Source of the DNA: Nocardia amamiensis NBRC 102102
Lineage (GTDB): Bacteria; Actinomycetota; Actinomycetes; Mycobacteriales; Mycobacteriaceae
DNA length: 38,392 nucleotides
Assembly: GCF_001612745.1 (NCBI RefSeq)
Contig: NZ_BDBA01000125.1
Coordinates: 1-38,392 of the forward strand
Reading direction: 5' to 3'
A program made the translations under genes and the position numbers. Shown piece after piece: positions 1 to 7,934 of this stretch. How positions within the stretch are numbered: the stretch's first letter is position 1; each line of letters begins with the position of its first letter. A model generated the notes under the pieces. The model saw nothing but the letters and a program-made list of their open reading frames with translations, was not told where the DNA came from and did not search any database.

Positions 1-233
1 GCCCGGGCGATCCCGCCGCGGGACAGGTAGAAGATCGCGTCGCACACCAGCCGCCGCGGCCACTTCTCCGGCCGCCCGCCACGGCCTGCGGCGCTGCCCG
101 GCGGCGGCAGCAGCAGTGGCTCGAGCAGCGCCCACTCGGTGTCGGTCAGCGACGAGGATGGATAGACCGGGCACTTCGGTGACTCGCCGTGGGCTGGGCA
201 CGATGAACACGAACAGGTAGGCGACACTGGCAC
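1..233 (-). pseudogene. IS5-family transposase, N-terminal part (runs off window edge)
   Basis: Read on the minus strand, the segment encodes a Cys-rich start (CSCSSCPAHGESPKCPVYPS) followed by the typical IS5-family N-terminus (LTDTEWALLEPLL, a Gly/Pro-rich stretch, then GGRPEKWPRRLVCDAIFYL). This is the helix-turn-helix entry region of DDE transposases of this group. A GTG at 233-231 is a plausible start. The gene continues past position 1, so whether it is intact cannot be judged. It is the outermost of several mobile-element pieces in the first 9 kb. Confidence 0.7.
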
Positions 234-342
234 AGGGACTCTCGGATCACGACAGGACGGTGTAGTAACCCCAGTCGTACCGGGAGTCCCTCTACCAACC
301 AGGCATCACACGCCGACCAGCCACCGAGTTCTCGGATGCCCT

Positions 343-456
343 GTCAGGATTCCGGGGCACGACGCAGGAAAGAAGATCAAAGGACGCAAACGCTACCTCG
401 CCGCCATCCACACCCTCACCCGACGCCTCGCCCATCCCACCGACCAGGACACCTGA
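343..456 (+). pseudogene. Short IS5-type transposase remnant
   Basis: A short plus-strand reading frame contains GHDAGKKIKGRKRYLA, resembling the DAGKKxKGRKRHL block of IS5-family transposases. It then diverges and stops at 454-456. No upstream or downstream transposase domains are present and it faces away from the IS5 piece at the window edge, so it is a fragment at most. The match is short; the last 20 residues may belong to a different unrecognised gene end. Confidence 0.4.
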
Positions 457-474
457 GTTTCTTCGAACAACCTT

Positions 475-1422
475 TCAGGCCATCTCGGCGACCGGCCGGA
501 TGAGCAGTTCGGTGATGTACCGGTTGTCCGACTCGAGCCAGGCCCCGAAATCCTTGTCGCGGTAGGCGGTGGCCAGCGTGAGCCACCCCAGGAAGAATCC
601 GCTTCCGCCGCACGTGGCGCCGCCTCCGTCACCGCCGCAGACGATGGTCGGCTCCGTGGTGAACTCGTGTCGATATGGATCCTGACCGATCTTCAGATCC
701 CACAGGTTCGACTTCCGGTGCGGGCCTGTCCGGTGGTCGAACGGATAGCCATCGTCCGGGCTGTCGTCGCCCCATCGAAACAGAGTGCTGGCCCCAGCAC
801 CGCAGGCGTATTCCCACTCGTCCGGAGTGCTCGCCCGCACGCCCAAAGCAGACGCCTTGCCCAGCGCCTGCTCGTAGGAGATCTGTTCGACCACCTGGGC
901 GCGATGCACTTGTCCCAGCTCGTCGAACTCGACCTTCAGACCACCGTCGGGACCCGACCACACCACCGTGCCACCAGGGCGAGGACCGGACTCGGCGACC
1001 AGCTTCTGGACCCGAGGATCATCGGTCCGCGCACTCTCGAGGCACGGTTCCAGTGCCTCGACCCCGACGAACATTGCGGGAAGCTCCACCACCCGATCCG
1101 GCGAAGTCATCGCATCGACGAACTCTGCGATCGCGGGCAGACCGTACTCCTCGACGCTATCGGCATAGCTGGCTGCCTGATGTGGTGACGGGACGAACCT
1201 GTCCCCGCCGTAACCGAGTCGCACACGGTCGGCCGGGACCAACGAGAACCGCACACCCGCCCGCTCGAACAGGGCAACACGCTGCTGTCGGCCCGCGTAC
1301 TCGTGGTGATAGACCGCAACCAACTCCGCATCGTTCTCGCGGGCCACCGCACGTGCAACTCTCATTGCCGATTCGTCGGACAGCTCCCGCCACCGCACAG
1401 CGGCCAGATCAGCATGCGCCAT
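475..1422 (-). CDS. Orphan protein with SUMF1/FGE-like C-terminal motif
   Basis: A 315-residue protein if translation starts at the ATG at 1422 (MAHADL...). The frame stays open upstream to 1698, but that part overlaps a plus-strand coding remnant and looks spurious. The N-terminal two thirds show no motif I recognise. Near residues 220-245 is STPDEWEYACGAGASTLFRWG, which resembles the T-x-AEWEYA-x-RGG-x-(F/Y)-x-WG motif of formylglycine-generating enzyme/SUMF1-like folds. A later Gly/Cys-rich stretch (CGGDGGGATCGGSG) is where the family normally has its RGGS block. The canonical catalytic cysteines cannot be assigned, so enzymatic activity is doubtful. It stands alone between transposase debris with no partner sulfatase or operon. 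Function unknown. Confidence 0.6.
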   Translation of the reverse strand: MAHADLAAVRWRELSDESAMRVARAVARENDAELVAVYHHEYAGRQQRVALFERAGVRFSLVPADRVRLGYGGDRFVPSPHQAASYADSVEEYGLPAIAEFVDAMTSPDRVVELPAMFVGVEALEPCLESARTDDPRVQKLVAESGPRPGGTVVWSGPDGGLKVEFDELGQVHRAQVVEQISYEQALGKASALGVRASTPDEWEYACGAGASTLFRWGDDSPDDGYPFDHRTGPHRKSNLWDLKIGQDPYRHEFTTEPTIVCGGDGGGATCGGSGFFLGWLTLATAYRDKDFGAWLESDNRYITELLIRPVAEMA

Positions 1423-1554
1423 CCCCGCATTTTGACCAGAGCCGTCGCGCCGTAACAAGTCGGCGCCGTGACGGTGCCCAATCGGACAGGTTGTCCGACG
1501 CACGTCACATCCAGGTCCCAGACCATCTTTCGCCGACAGGAAGTCGTCGGCGGC

Positions 1555-1844
1555 ATGGAGTTCCTGCGCGCCGAATTCGAGTACCGACTCCAGCAGCTCC
1601 AGCAAGCCGGGAAACCCCGGCCCCAAGCGGCGCAAATCCAACGACTCGAGGCCGAGGTCGAGAAGCTGAAAAACGCTCTTGCCCAAGCAGCTCGACAATC
1701 CAGAAGCTCACCGAGTTCCGAAACCAGGCCCTGGCCCGCCTCGCCGCCCAGCACGAAGAAATCCTCCGGCTCCGCGCCGCCGCAGGCCCGAACACGAACA
1801 TCGCCCGACTCCCAGCCAGGCAGCAGGTCATCGGCCCATGCTGA
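1555..1844 (+). pseudogene. Frameshifted coiled-coil protein, possibly recombinase-associated
   Basis: From the ATG at 1555 one frame encodes a helical, charged stretch (MEFLRAEFEYRLQQLQQ; then RLEAEVEKLKNALAQA). At about 1690-1697 the coherent reading jumps to another frame that continues as IQKLTEFRNQALARLAAQ and ends ARQQVIGPC with a stop at 1842-1844. The two halves together look like one coiled-coil protein interrupted by a one-base indel. Short coiled-coil proteins of this sort often accompany phage-type integrases in actinobacteria; that is an association from memory and I am not certain of the family. It could extend upstream to the GTG at 1468. Confidence 0.4.
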
Positions 1845-1867
1845 CGCGTCGATGCAGGTCGTCGATG

Positions 1868-2146
1868 TCACGCGACAGCGCGGCCATCTTCCAGATATAC
1901 CGTCGCGCCCTCGACGCGAGCTCGGCACGCTGCTGCCACCCGCCGAGCCAGCACCTCCGGCAGCCGCTTCTCAGCCTCGACCTCGTCGCACCAGGCCCAG
2001 CGTCGAAGCTCTTCTTCCTGAAGGGTTATCGCCGCAGTCTGATCGGCGCTCAGCAGTCCACCGTCATACACCAGCATCACCCCGTCGCTGGGATACAGAC
2101 CAGGCGGAACCCAATCCACAACCAACAACCGCCCAATCTGGAGCTA
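1868..2146 (-). pseudogene. Nudix hydrolase, C-terminal fragment cut by IS110
   Basis: On the minus strand the frame starts abruptly as LQIGRLLVVDWVPPGLYPSDG, then VMLVYDGGLLSADQTAAI and ELRRWAWCDEVEAEKRLPEVLARRV, stopping at 1870-1868. This matches the C-terminal half of actinobacterial Nudix hydrolases (GRLLVVDWVPP and LLARRV blocks). The catalytic Nudix box (GX5EX7REUXEEXGU) is missing. Immediately beyond position 2146, on the opposite strand, the IS110-type transposase begins, so the Nudix gene appears to have been split by that element, its 5' part lost. Confidence 0.65.
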
Positions 2147-3066
2147 TCGCTATCGACCCCCACAAAGCGTCGTGGACGGCCGTCATCGTGGATCAACAAT
2201 GCCAGTCGCTGGGTTCGCTGCGCGTCGAGGTCAACCGCGCGGGCTATCGGCGGCTACGCCGATTCGCCCAAGGCTGGCCCCAGGCGGTCTGGGCGATCGA
2301 AGGAGCCCGCGGTCTCGGCGCCCCTCTGGCCCAGAAGCTGGCCGACGACGGAATCGAATGTCTCGATGTGCCAGCGAAACTCGCCCACCGTGTGCGAATG
2401 CTTTCCACCGGGCACGGCCGCAAGAACGACGAAGCCGACGCGCTGTCGGTCGGCATCGCCGCGCTCAACAGCACCGGACTGCGATCGGTGCATATCGACG
2501 AGACGGCGCAGGTGTTGCGCACGCTCACCGAGTACCGCGACGATCTGATCCGTACCCGAACCCAGACCGCCAACCGGTTGCACGGCATGCTGGCCCGGTT
2601 GGTGCCAGCTGGGCTGCCGAAACGACTCACCGCTGAGGCTGCCTCGCAGCTGCTTCGGTCCGTGCGCCCACGCGAACACTGCCGCCGCACGCTGCGGCAG
2701 ATCGCCGTGGACCTCATCGGCGAGCTTCGCCGGCTCGATCGCCGCATCGACAGCGCAACCAACTCGCTCGACGTTGCCGCCACCGAGTCCCGCACCCAGC
2801 TCCCCACCATCCATGGTGTCGGCACTGTAGTGGCGGCCAAGATCCTCGCACACACCAGCGATATACGCCGGTTCCGGTCTGCCGCCACGTTCGCCTCCTA
2901 CTGCGGTGTGGCCCCGATCGAGGTGTCCTCAGCAGACACTCGCCGGCATCGGCTCTCCCGCGCCGGCGACCGCCAGCTCAACTACGCGCTGCATGTCATC
3001 GCGATCACCCAGATCCGCCGCGACACCGCCGGGCGCGCTTACTACCAACGCAAACGAGCTGCCGGA
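2147..3066 (+). pseudogene. IS110-family transposase, truncated at both ends
   Basis: The frame reads IAIDPHKASWTAVIV with the DEDD-type entry motif. It is followed by WAIEGARGLGAPLAQKLADDG, the STGHGRKNDEADALSVG block, a long helical middle, and the transposase_20 region (LPTIHGVGTVVAAKILAHT, then ATFASYCGVAPIEVSS and HRLSRAGDRQLNYALHVIA). It ends around AGRAYYQRKRAAG at about 3066, where the family's last 30-40 residues are replaced by unrelated sequence. No start codon lies in frame next to the first recognisable residue, because the 5' end runs directly into the Nudix fragment. A 609-residue open frame covers it, but its N-terminal 225 residues and its C-terminal tail are not transposase. 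The element is probably inactive. Confidence 0.8.
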
Positions 3067-3214
3067 GTTGTCGGACACCGAAGCGCAGCGCATCGACGAA
3101 CTAATCCAGACCGACAGCGGAGAATTCACCTACGAGTGGATGGCGTGGCTGGCATTGCACGAAGCATGCCGGCAGAGCATCGACAGCGACCACGCCATAG
3201 TGTTCATCGGATAA
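3067..3214 (+). pseudogene. C-terminal fragment of an unrecognised gene
   Basis: Directly after the IS110 break another frame carries NELPELSDTEAQRIDELIQT and EFTYEWMAWLALHEACRQSID, stopping at 3212-3214. The composition is that of a genuine protein end, acidic and helical, but I do not recognise the family. It is probably the 3' remnant of a gene into which the IS110-type element jumped. Confidence 0.35.
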
Positions 3215-3263
3215 TCAACTGTCTCCAGTTGTGGGTTCCCAACCAGAAGGCCTCCGTATCCGG

Positions 3264-3302
3264 GGACCCGCGGCGTAGCGGGTCCAGGTCGCGGTGACCT
3301 GG
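3264..3302. repeat. Two adjoining inverted repeats (hairpins)
   Basis: GGACCCG (3264-3270) pairs with CGGGTCC (3279-3285), loop 8 nt. CCAGGTC (3284-3290) pairs with GACCTGG (3296-3302), loop 5 nt. Both stems are perfect over 7 bp and share two bases. They sit between the IS110 debris and the IS3 remnant. They could be a terminator-like structure or part of an IS end; no T-tract follows. Confidence 0.4.
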
Positions 3303-3390
3303 GCGGCGGCGCGGGTGGTTGTGTGGTTGAGATTCCCCCGTTTTCCGGAGGGCTCCGATGTGTGGTCCGATAGGGCCGGAAGGAGTCATC

Positions 3391-3870
3391 TGTGGCAGCA
3401 CCGAGGAAGTACCCCGACGAGTTGAGGGCTCGCGCGGTCCGGTTGTACCGGGAGTCGGATCCCAAGCCGACGATCCGCAAGCTCGCCGAGCAGTTGGGGG
3501 TGCATCACGAGGCGTTGGTCCCGGAACTGGATCCGCCAGGCCGAGGCCGATGCTGGTGAGCGGGCCGATCGGCCGACCACGGACATGGCCGAGGAGAACA
3601 AACAGCTGCGGAAGAAGGTCGCCGAGCTCGAGCGGGTCAACGCGGTGTTGCGTTCTGCGAGTGCGTATTTCGCCTCTGAGCTCGACCAGACCGGAGGTGA
3701 TCGTGCGGTTCATCGAACAGCATCCGCAGCACCCGGCGCCAGATCTGGTCGAACGCGACTTCACCGCCGATGCCCCGAACAAACTCTGGGTCGCCGATGC
3801 CACGCGCATCCTACCGGTGAGGGCGTGTTCTGGCTGGCCGCGGTCCGGGACGCGTTCACCTGCGCCTGCC
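3391..3870 (+). pseudogene. IS3-family element remnant (orfA plus part of orfB)
   Basis: From GTG 3391 the orfA product begins VAAPRKYPDELRARAVRLYR and continues TIRKLAEQLGVHHEAL, the usual helix-turn-helix. After a frameshift near 3513-3520 it continues as RNWIRQAEADAGERADRP and the leucine-zipper stretch MAEENKQLRKKVAELERVNA. OrfB survives only as IVRFIEQHP joined to PAPDLVERDFTADAPNKLW and VADATRI, with a further frameshift near 3812 to PTGEGVFWLAAVRDAFT. The middle of orfB and the catalytic C-terminus are missing. A putative upstream ribosome-binding site (GGAAGGAG, about 3379-3386) precedes the start. Clearly non-functional. Confidence 0.8.
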
Positions 3871-3873
3871 CCG

Positions 3874-4059
3874 CTGGCCGCGCGAGTACATCGCGCCTGG
3901 GTCGACTTCGTCACCATCGGTACACCCGGCTGGCCCGAATACCGCCCCGACCGGCGCACCACGCAGCTCATCGACGACGAATGGGCCGTTGTCGACGACC
4001 CGTTCGCCGCCGAACGCGACGCCTGGACCCACACCCGAACAGGAAACACCCCAACCTGA
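3874..4059 (+). pseudogene. Carboxylesterase family, C-terminal fragment
   Basis: In the frame ending at 4057-4059 the sequence RVHRAWVDFVTIGTPGWPEY, RRTTQLIDDEWAVVDDPF and AAERDAW matches the last about 60 residues of type-B carboxylesterases (the W-x-x-F-x-x-x-G-x-PGWP block and the VVDDP-x-x-x-ER-x-x-W ending). The catalytic Ser/Glu/His portion is gone; the IS3 remnant abuts its 5' end. A residue of a deleted gene. Confidence 0.65.
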
Positions 4060-4319
4060 TGTCGAGCAGGCAATACCTATCGCCCGACCTGACTGAGCAC
4101 GGCGTTGCCGAAGTGCATGCCGTGACTTCTGCCGACCCATCTCGGATCCAGACCGACACCAAGGTCTGTCACGTCGGGGGTTCGGAGTCCATGGTGCGAC
4201 TTTCGTTTTGGCCGGAGACCGCAGAATGAAGGTCTGCGCCCAAGGGGCTATCGGCATGCGGGCCTTGCAGGCCGTCGCGAAGATAGGTAGATCGACCGAT
4301 TCAGGCGTACCCGTGGAAC

Positions 4320-5750
4320 GTGCATCATCGGCCTGTGACACGAACGCTACGAAGAGCGCTGGTCGTGCTGGGTTGTGCAGTTATCGTATTGCTGTACAAC
4401 CCGATTGCCGCACCAGCGCATCCGATGCCGGGCACGAAGGTTCTGCTCGATGTGCGCGAGACGGCGATCAACGCAGAATTGTTGATACCCACAGCCAATC
4501 TCGCGGAGGCCAGCGGCATCGATGTCGGCTTGCGCACGCGCCTGTCGGCCGAGGACTCCGCCGGACTGGCGAGCTATTTGCGCGACCATTTGCGGCCCGC
4601 AACGCCGGACGGCGTGCCGTGGACCGTCCAGATCAGCGACATGCGTCTGGACTACGCAGACCAGACGGCCACCGGTTCTTACAAAGAACTCGTCGTCCAT
4701 GCAGTGTTGACCCCGCCGCCGGGCGTCGACATGCGCCGATTCGTATTGAGCTACGACGCCGTCATCCACAAGGTTGTCACGCACATCGCCATCATCTCGG
4801 TCCGCCAGGACTGGCGAGCCGGGCAAGTCGATGCCGATAATGACGCCAGACAGGTCGGCGTCGTACGCACGGACGCCGAGTCCATGACCGTGCCACCCCT
4901 ATCGGTGGATCTGAATGATGCCAGCGCGTGGCGGGGATTCGTCGCAATGGTGATACTCGGTGGTCATCACATTCTCGAGGGCACTGACCACCTCCTGTTC
5001 CTGTTCACCCTCCTACTACCAGCTGTGCTGGTAGCCAAGGCTGGTCGTTGGCACCCGGACAACCGCCCGCGTCGCGCCTTCCGGCACATCCTGACTGTCA
5101 CCATCGCATTCACCGTGGGGCACTCCGCTGCGCTCGTGGTCAGCGCCCTGAGTCGGCTGGAGATCCCTGCGCGCCCGATCGAAACACTCATCGCCGTGAC
5201 AATCCTGGTGGGCGGCGCACACGCCATCCGGCCGCTGTTCCCGGGCCGAGAAGCCGTCGTCGCCGGGACATTCGGGCTTATCCACGGTATGGCGTTCTCC
5301 TTCACCCTGGCCGAACTGAAGTTGTCCACCAGCCAACTGGCGCTCAGTCTGCTCGGGTTCAATCTCGGCATCGAGGCCATTCAGTTGCTGCTGGTCGCGC
5401 TCGCAATGCCGCCACTACTGGTCCTGGCCACCACCCGAGCTCAGCCAGTCCTTCGCGTCGGCGGCTCACTCCTGGTGATCATCGCCGCCCTCGGCTGGGC
5501 GTTCGATCGACTCGGTTTCGCCAACCCGATCGCCCGTGCCGCGGACCGGGGCGGCACGATGATCTTTCCGATCATCACTACCGCGGCCGTTGTCGCCGTT
5601 GTGGTGCTGGCCGCCCAGGTTCTGAGACGGCGGTCACCGGTCGCGTCGACCGGAACTGCTGGGTCGCCGATCGACGGTGACGGCCTGGGATGTCGCTCGG
5701 GAGGCTCTGGGAGTTTCAGTCGGCTGGGTCGTGTCGGTCAGGATCGATGA
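4320..5750 (+). CDS. HupE/UreJ-family membrane protein
   Basis: A protein of up to 476 residues. An N-terminal signal peptide or anchor (residues about 6-27, LRRALVVLGCAVIVLLYNPI, then AAPAHP) is followed by an extracytoplasmic domain of about 170 residues. A multi-span membrane part follows from about residue 200. That part carries the family's histidine/acid signature (GGHHILEGTDHLLFLFTLLL), FTVGHSAALVV and GLIHGMAFSFTLAEL, giving about seven predicted helices. HupE/UreJ proteins are implicated in nickel or metal permeation, but a role here is only inferred from the family. GTG 4320 opens the frame; GTG 4335 is an alternative start. The last about 35 residues are low-complexity and probably read through into the IS3 remnant that follows, so the native C-terminus may have been replaced. 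Confidence 0.75.
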   Translation: MHHRPVTRTLRRALVVLGCAVIVLLYNPIAAPAHPMPGTKVLLDVRETAINAELLIPTANLAEASGIDVGLRTRLSAEDSAGLASYLRDHLRPATPDGVPWTVQISDMRLDYADQTATGSYKELVVHAVLTPPPGVDMRRFVLSYDAVIHKVVTHIAIISVRQDWRAGQVDADNDARQVGVVRTDAESMTVPPLSVDLNDASAWRGFVAMVILGGHHILEGTDHLLFLFTLLLPAVLVAKAGRWHPDNRPRRAFRHILTVTIAFTVGHSAALVVSALSRLEIPARPIETLIAVTILVGGAHAIRPLFPGREAVVAGTFGLIHGMAFSFTLAELKLSTSQLALSLLGFNLGIEAIQLLLVALAMPPLLVLATTRAQPVLRVGGSLLVIIAALGWAFDRLGFANPIARAADRGGTMIFPIITTAAVVAVVVLAAQVLRRRSPVASTGTAGSPIDGDGLGCRSGGSGSFSRLGRVGQDR

Positions 5751-5778
5751 CCGTGCGGTGTGAACTACGCAGCATTGG

Positions 5779-5934
5779 TTGTTCGAGACCGAGGCCGTCG
5801 CTGTGGGCGGCTCGTTTCCCACCAGTCCGCCACGCACGCTCGACGACGTGGAATTCGCCACGATGGAAGGGGTCGAGTGGTACAACAACCGGCGGCTGCA
5901 CAGCCTGCTCCCGCTTTTCGGTCTTCTGGGCTGA
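5779..5934 (+). pseudogene. IS3-family orfB, C-terminal fragment
   Basis: One frame reads LFETEAVAVGG, then PPRTLDDVEFATMEGVEWYN and NRRLHSLL, stopping at 5932-5934. This is the C-terminal catalytic edge of IS3-family orfB (the LEDVE-x-AT-x-WV-x-WYN-x-RRLHS block). It is not contiguous with the IS3 remnant at 3391-3870; the HupE-type gene lies between. The two may derive from one or from two related copies. Confidence 0.65.
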
Positions 5935-6170
5935 TGTCCGCTCGGGCTCCGATTCGCCTCGGCTGCTGTCCGCCAGGAGCTGCCCGGCGCTTGGGCAGCC
6001 CGCCGAAGACTGGTTGATCTGATCGATCACGCCGCCCGGTCGGTTATCCGCTGACGGTGCCCAATCTGATACTCGCCGAAGCCGTTGCCGCGGATGGGAT
6101 TCGGGTGGTCCTCAACGTCGAGGCCGTACTCGAGGTCGATGTCAGCTTTTCCGCAGGTCGATCTCTGTGA

Positions 6171-6539
6171 TTAGCGCATGTATCCCCCTCCGGACACAGA
6201 CACCACGCACACGGGTGGTTGTGGAGCAGTTTCTGCCACGACCACCCGTTTTTCGTGGTCGTAGGTGAGCTTCAGGCCGAGTTGCCGGTAGACATCGAGT
6301 TTGTCGGTGGGGTCAGCCGCCTTCAGTATGTGGACCAGCCCGCCCAGTGACGCCACGAGTTGGTGGATCTCCTTCCGGGTCATGGGGTGATTCCCACGTT
6401 GCCCGGCTTCCAGCGTGGCGAGCTGGGCCGCTGTGGCCTGGCGTTCGCGTTGAACTTGTTGGGTCCAGCCTGCCACAAGAGCCGGGTCGGCAAGATTGCG
6501 CAGTACGACCTGCACATGCCGCGGGGACGGTCGAACTGA
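6171..6539 (-). pseudogene. Large serine recombinase, C-terminal fragment
   Basis: About 122 residues on the minus strand: SVRPSPRHVQVVLRNLADPA, LVAGWTQQVQRERQATAAQL and LVHILKAADPTDKLDVYRQL followed by GLKLTYDHEKRVVVAE. This is the conserved C-terminal region of actinobacterial large serine recombinases (the DPADKAEVYRQLGLRLTY block). The resolvase catalytic domain and zinc-ribbon are absent. Beyond position 6539 the strand and identity of the coding change to a VOC fragment, so the break is sharp. This suggests an integrated element that was later deleted. Confidence 0.7.
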
Positions 6540-6651
6540 GCTACCAATATCGCCAAGGGCGGCGGCGGGCTCGTGCTCAGGGACTTCGATGAGGCATACA
6601 CGCGGATGACCGCAGCGAACGTCGAGTTCGTCACGAAGCCGCGCGCCGAAC
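6540..6651 (+). pseudogene. VOC/glyoxalase-fold protein fragment
   Basis: On the plus strand the frame TNIAKGGGGLVLRDFDEAYT, RMTAANVEFVTKPRAEP matches the second beta-alpha-beta half of vicinal-oxygen-chelate proteins (DFD-x-A-x-x-RM-x-AAGVEFV-x-x-PR-x-EPYG). Both ends are cut: upstream is the recombinase fragment and downstream is the end of a TetR remnant, both on the other strand. Only about 37 residues remain. Confidence 0.6.
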
Positions 6652-7000
6652 CTAGGCGAGGCGCTGCAGGAGGGTGCGCAGTTGTTCGCGGAAGTATTCG
6701 TCGAATTCAGGTGAGCCTGGTTTTTTCCGGTCGAGCCGAGTACCGGGCGGGGAAGCGTGACGGGAGCCATTACCAGGGACATCAGCGCGATTCGCACGAA
6801 CGCAGGATCGAGTTCGGCGGCGATTTCGCCGCGCTCCTGTGCCAGACTGGCAAGGTCGGCCGCGGCGGTCTCGTCGACCGAGGCGGGTGCGGAGCCGCCG
6901 GTGAGTCCGTGCCAGACCATCAGGCGTGCGACGCAAGGGTCCGACAGCCCGCGGCGCAGCCGTAGCGCTTGCACAAGCTGGTGATCTGGAACGGGCCCGA
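6652..7000 (-). pseudogene. TetR-family regulator, C-terminal half with frameshift
   Basis: Minus-strand reading LVQALRLRRGLSDPCVARLM, VWHGLTGG, ETAAADLASLAQERGEIAAE and LDPAFVRIALMSLVMAPVTL matches the ligand-binding helices of TetR/AcrR regulators. The natural end PGSPEFDEYFREQLRTLLQR with a stop at 6654-6652 lies in a different frame. The switch falls at a run of six T on the plus strand (6721-6726), where one extra base would restore a single frame. The DNA-binding domain is missing. It lies next to an intact TetR gene in the same direction. Confidence 0.6.
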
Positions 7001-7135
7001 GCCGTCATATGGAACGATATCGCCTCTGCTGGCAGGAACCTGCCGTTGGCTGCGGCAGGGTGCTCGTCCAACAGTTTGCGGTCACGACAAGCTGGCACAA
7101 ATCCGTCGAGCAGCCCTGCTCCCCAGCGCTCACGT

Positions 7136-7741
7136 TCAGCGCAGCAGACCGTGGGCGATCACGTCAGCAGCCGCTTCGAGCAGGTCGCGCAGCTCGGTTT
7201 CGTTGCGGTGTAACTGGTCCGGACGCCAGTTGAGGCTGATGATGCCGTTCCATGCGGCGAGCAGGGCGATGGCAACCTTCTCCGGATCTACCGGCCGGGC
7301 GATACCAGCTTCGATCCCCAAACGGATGGCGGCGACCATCCGGTCGTTCTGCTCCTTGATTTGCCGCGCCATCCGCTCGGCCAACTCGCGTCCCGCGGTG
7401 TACTGGCCCGGGTCGGCGGGAAAGGCGAGCATACGGAAGTACTCCGGATACTGCAGGTAGAACTGAAGATATTGCTCGGCTACCGCATACAGTTGCTCGG
7501 CAGGCGTCCGGTCCGGCGTGAACGCCAAGTCCATGAATGCCCGGTCGACGGCGAGCGCGCGCTCGACGACCGCCGCGTGCAGCCCGGCCTTCGAACCGAA
7601 GTGGTTGTATATGGAGCCGACCGCGACCCCTGCCCGGTCAGCGATTTCCTCAACCGTCCAGCGGTCCATCGGACGTTCCTGGAGAACCTCCTCCGTCGCG
7701 CGCAACAGGGCATCGATGGTGCGCTGCTTCCGTACGTCCAC
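7136..7741 (-). CDS. TetR/AcrR-family transcriptional regulator
   Basis: A 201-residue repressor. Translation most likely begins at GTG 7741 (VDVRKQRTIDALLRATEEVL), preceded by the good ribosome-binding sequence AGGTGGAG; the open frame continues upstream but is not protein-like. The N-terminal DNA-binding domain is clear (TVEEIADRAGVAVGSIYNHF, GSKAGLHAAVVERAL, residues about 27-60). The helical ligand domain contains YLQFYLQYPEYFRMLAFPAD and AWNGIISLNWR. The 17-bp palindrome at 7751-7767 lies directly upstream of its start, arguing for autoregulation. Close copies of that palindrome precede the neighbouring universal stress gene and the alpha/beta hydrolase at 9088-10062, which are therefore its probable targets. 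The ligand is unknown; a lipid or acyl effector is a guess from context. Confidence 0.9.
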   Translation of the reverse strand: MDVRKQRTIDALLRATEEVLQERPMDRWTVEEIADRAGVAVGSIYNHFGSKAGLHAAVVERALAVDRAFMDLAFTPDRTPAEQLYAVAEQYLQFYLQYPEYFRMLAFPADPGQYTAGRELAERMARQIKEQNDRMVAAIRLGIEAGIARPVDPEKVAIALLAAWNGIISLNWRPDQLHRNETELRDLLEAAADVIAHGLLR

Positions 7742-7750
7742 ACTCCACCT

Positions 7751-7767
7751 TTTGCATTCATTGCAAG
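7751..7767. promoter_or_regulatory. Candidate TetR operator in front of the tetR-like gene
   Basis: TTTGCATTCATTGCAAG; its reverse complement CTTGCAATGAATGCAAA matches the perfect palindrome at 10084-10100 at 15 of 17 positions. It begins 10 bases upstream of the regulator's GTG, overlapping the region just 5' of the Shine-Dalgarno sequence. Autorepression is inferred. Confidence 0.65.
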
Positions 7768-7801
7768 AACTCGTCGGAGTTGCTAGTGTACTCCACAAGA
7801 T

Positions 7802-7818
7802 CTTGCAACCATTGGAAG
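7802..7818. promoter_or_regulatory. Candidate second TetR operator in the divergent intergenic region
   Basis: CTTGCAACCATTGGAAG matches the palindrome at 10084-10100 at 14 of 17 positions. It lies 51 bp centre-to-centre from the site at 7751-7767, close to five helical turns, and about 117 bp upstream of the universal stress gene. Confidence 0.5.
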
Positions 7819-7934
7819 AGTGGATTCTTCCTCGCATCCGCGACATTCGGCCACCGGATCGTGCCTTGCGGGAGACGTTGATTCCACGGCTGGGGGAACT
7901 CCACGCCCTGACTCAGCCTTGCCAGGAGAGTCCG

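Noticed and set aside
675..1844. A 389-codon plus-strand open frame
   Set aside because: Antisense to the SUMF1-like gene; Arg/Pro/Ser-rich shadow composition with no family motif. Only its last about 50 codons are used, as part of the coiled-coil remnant.
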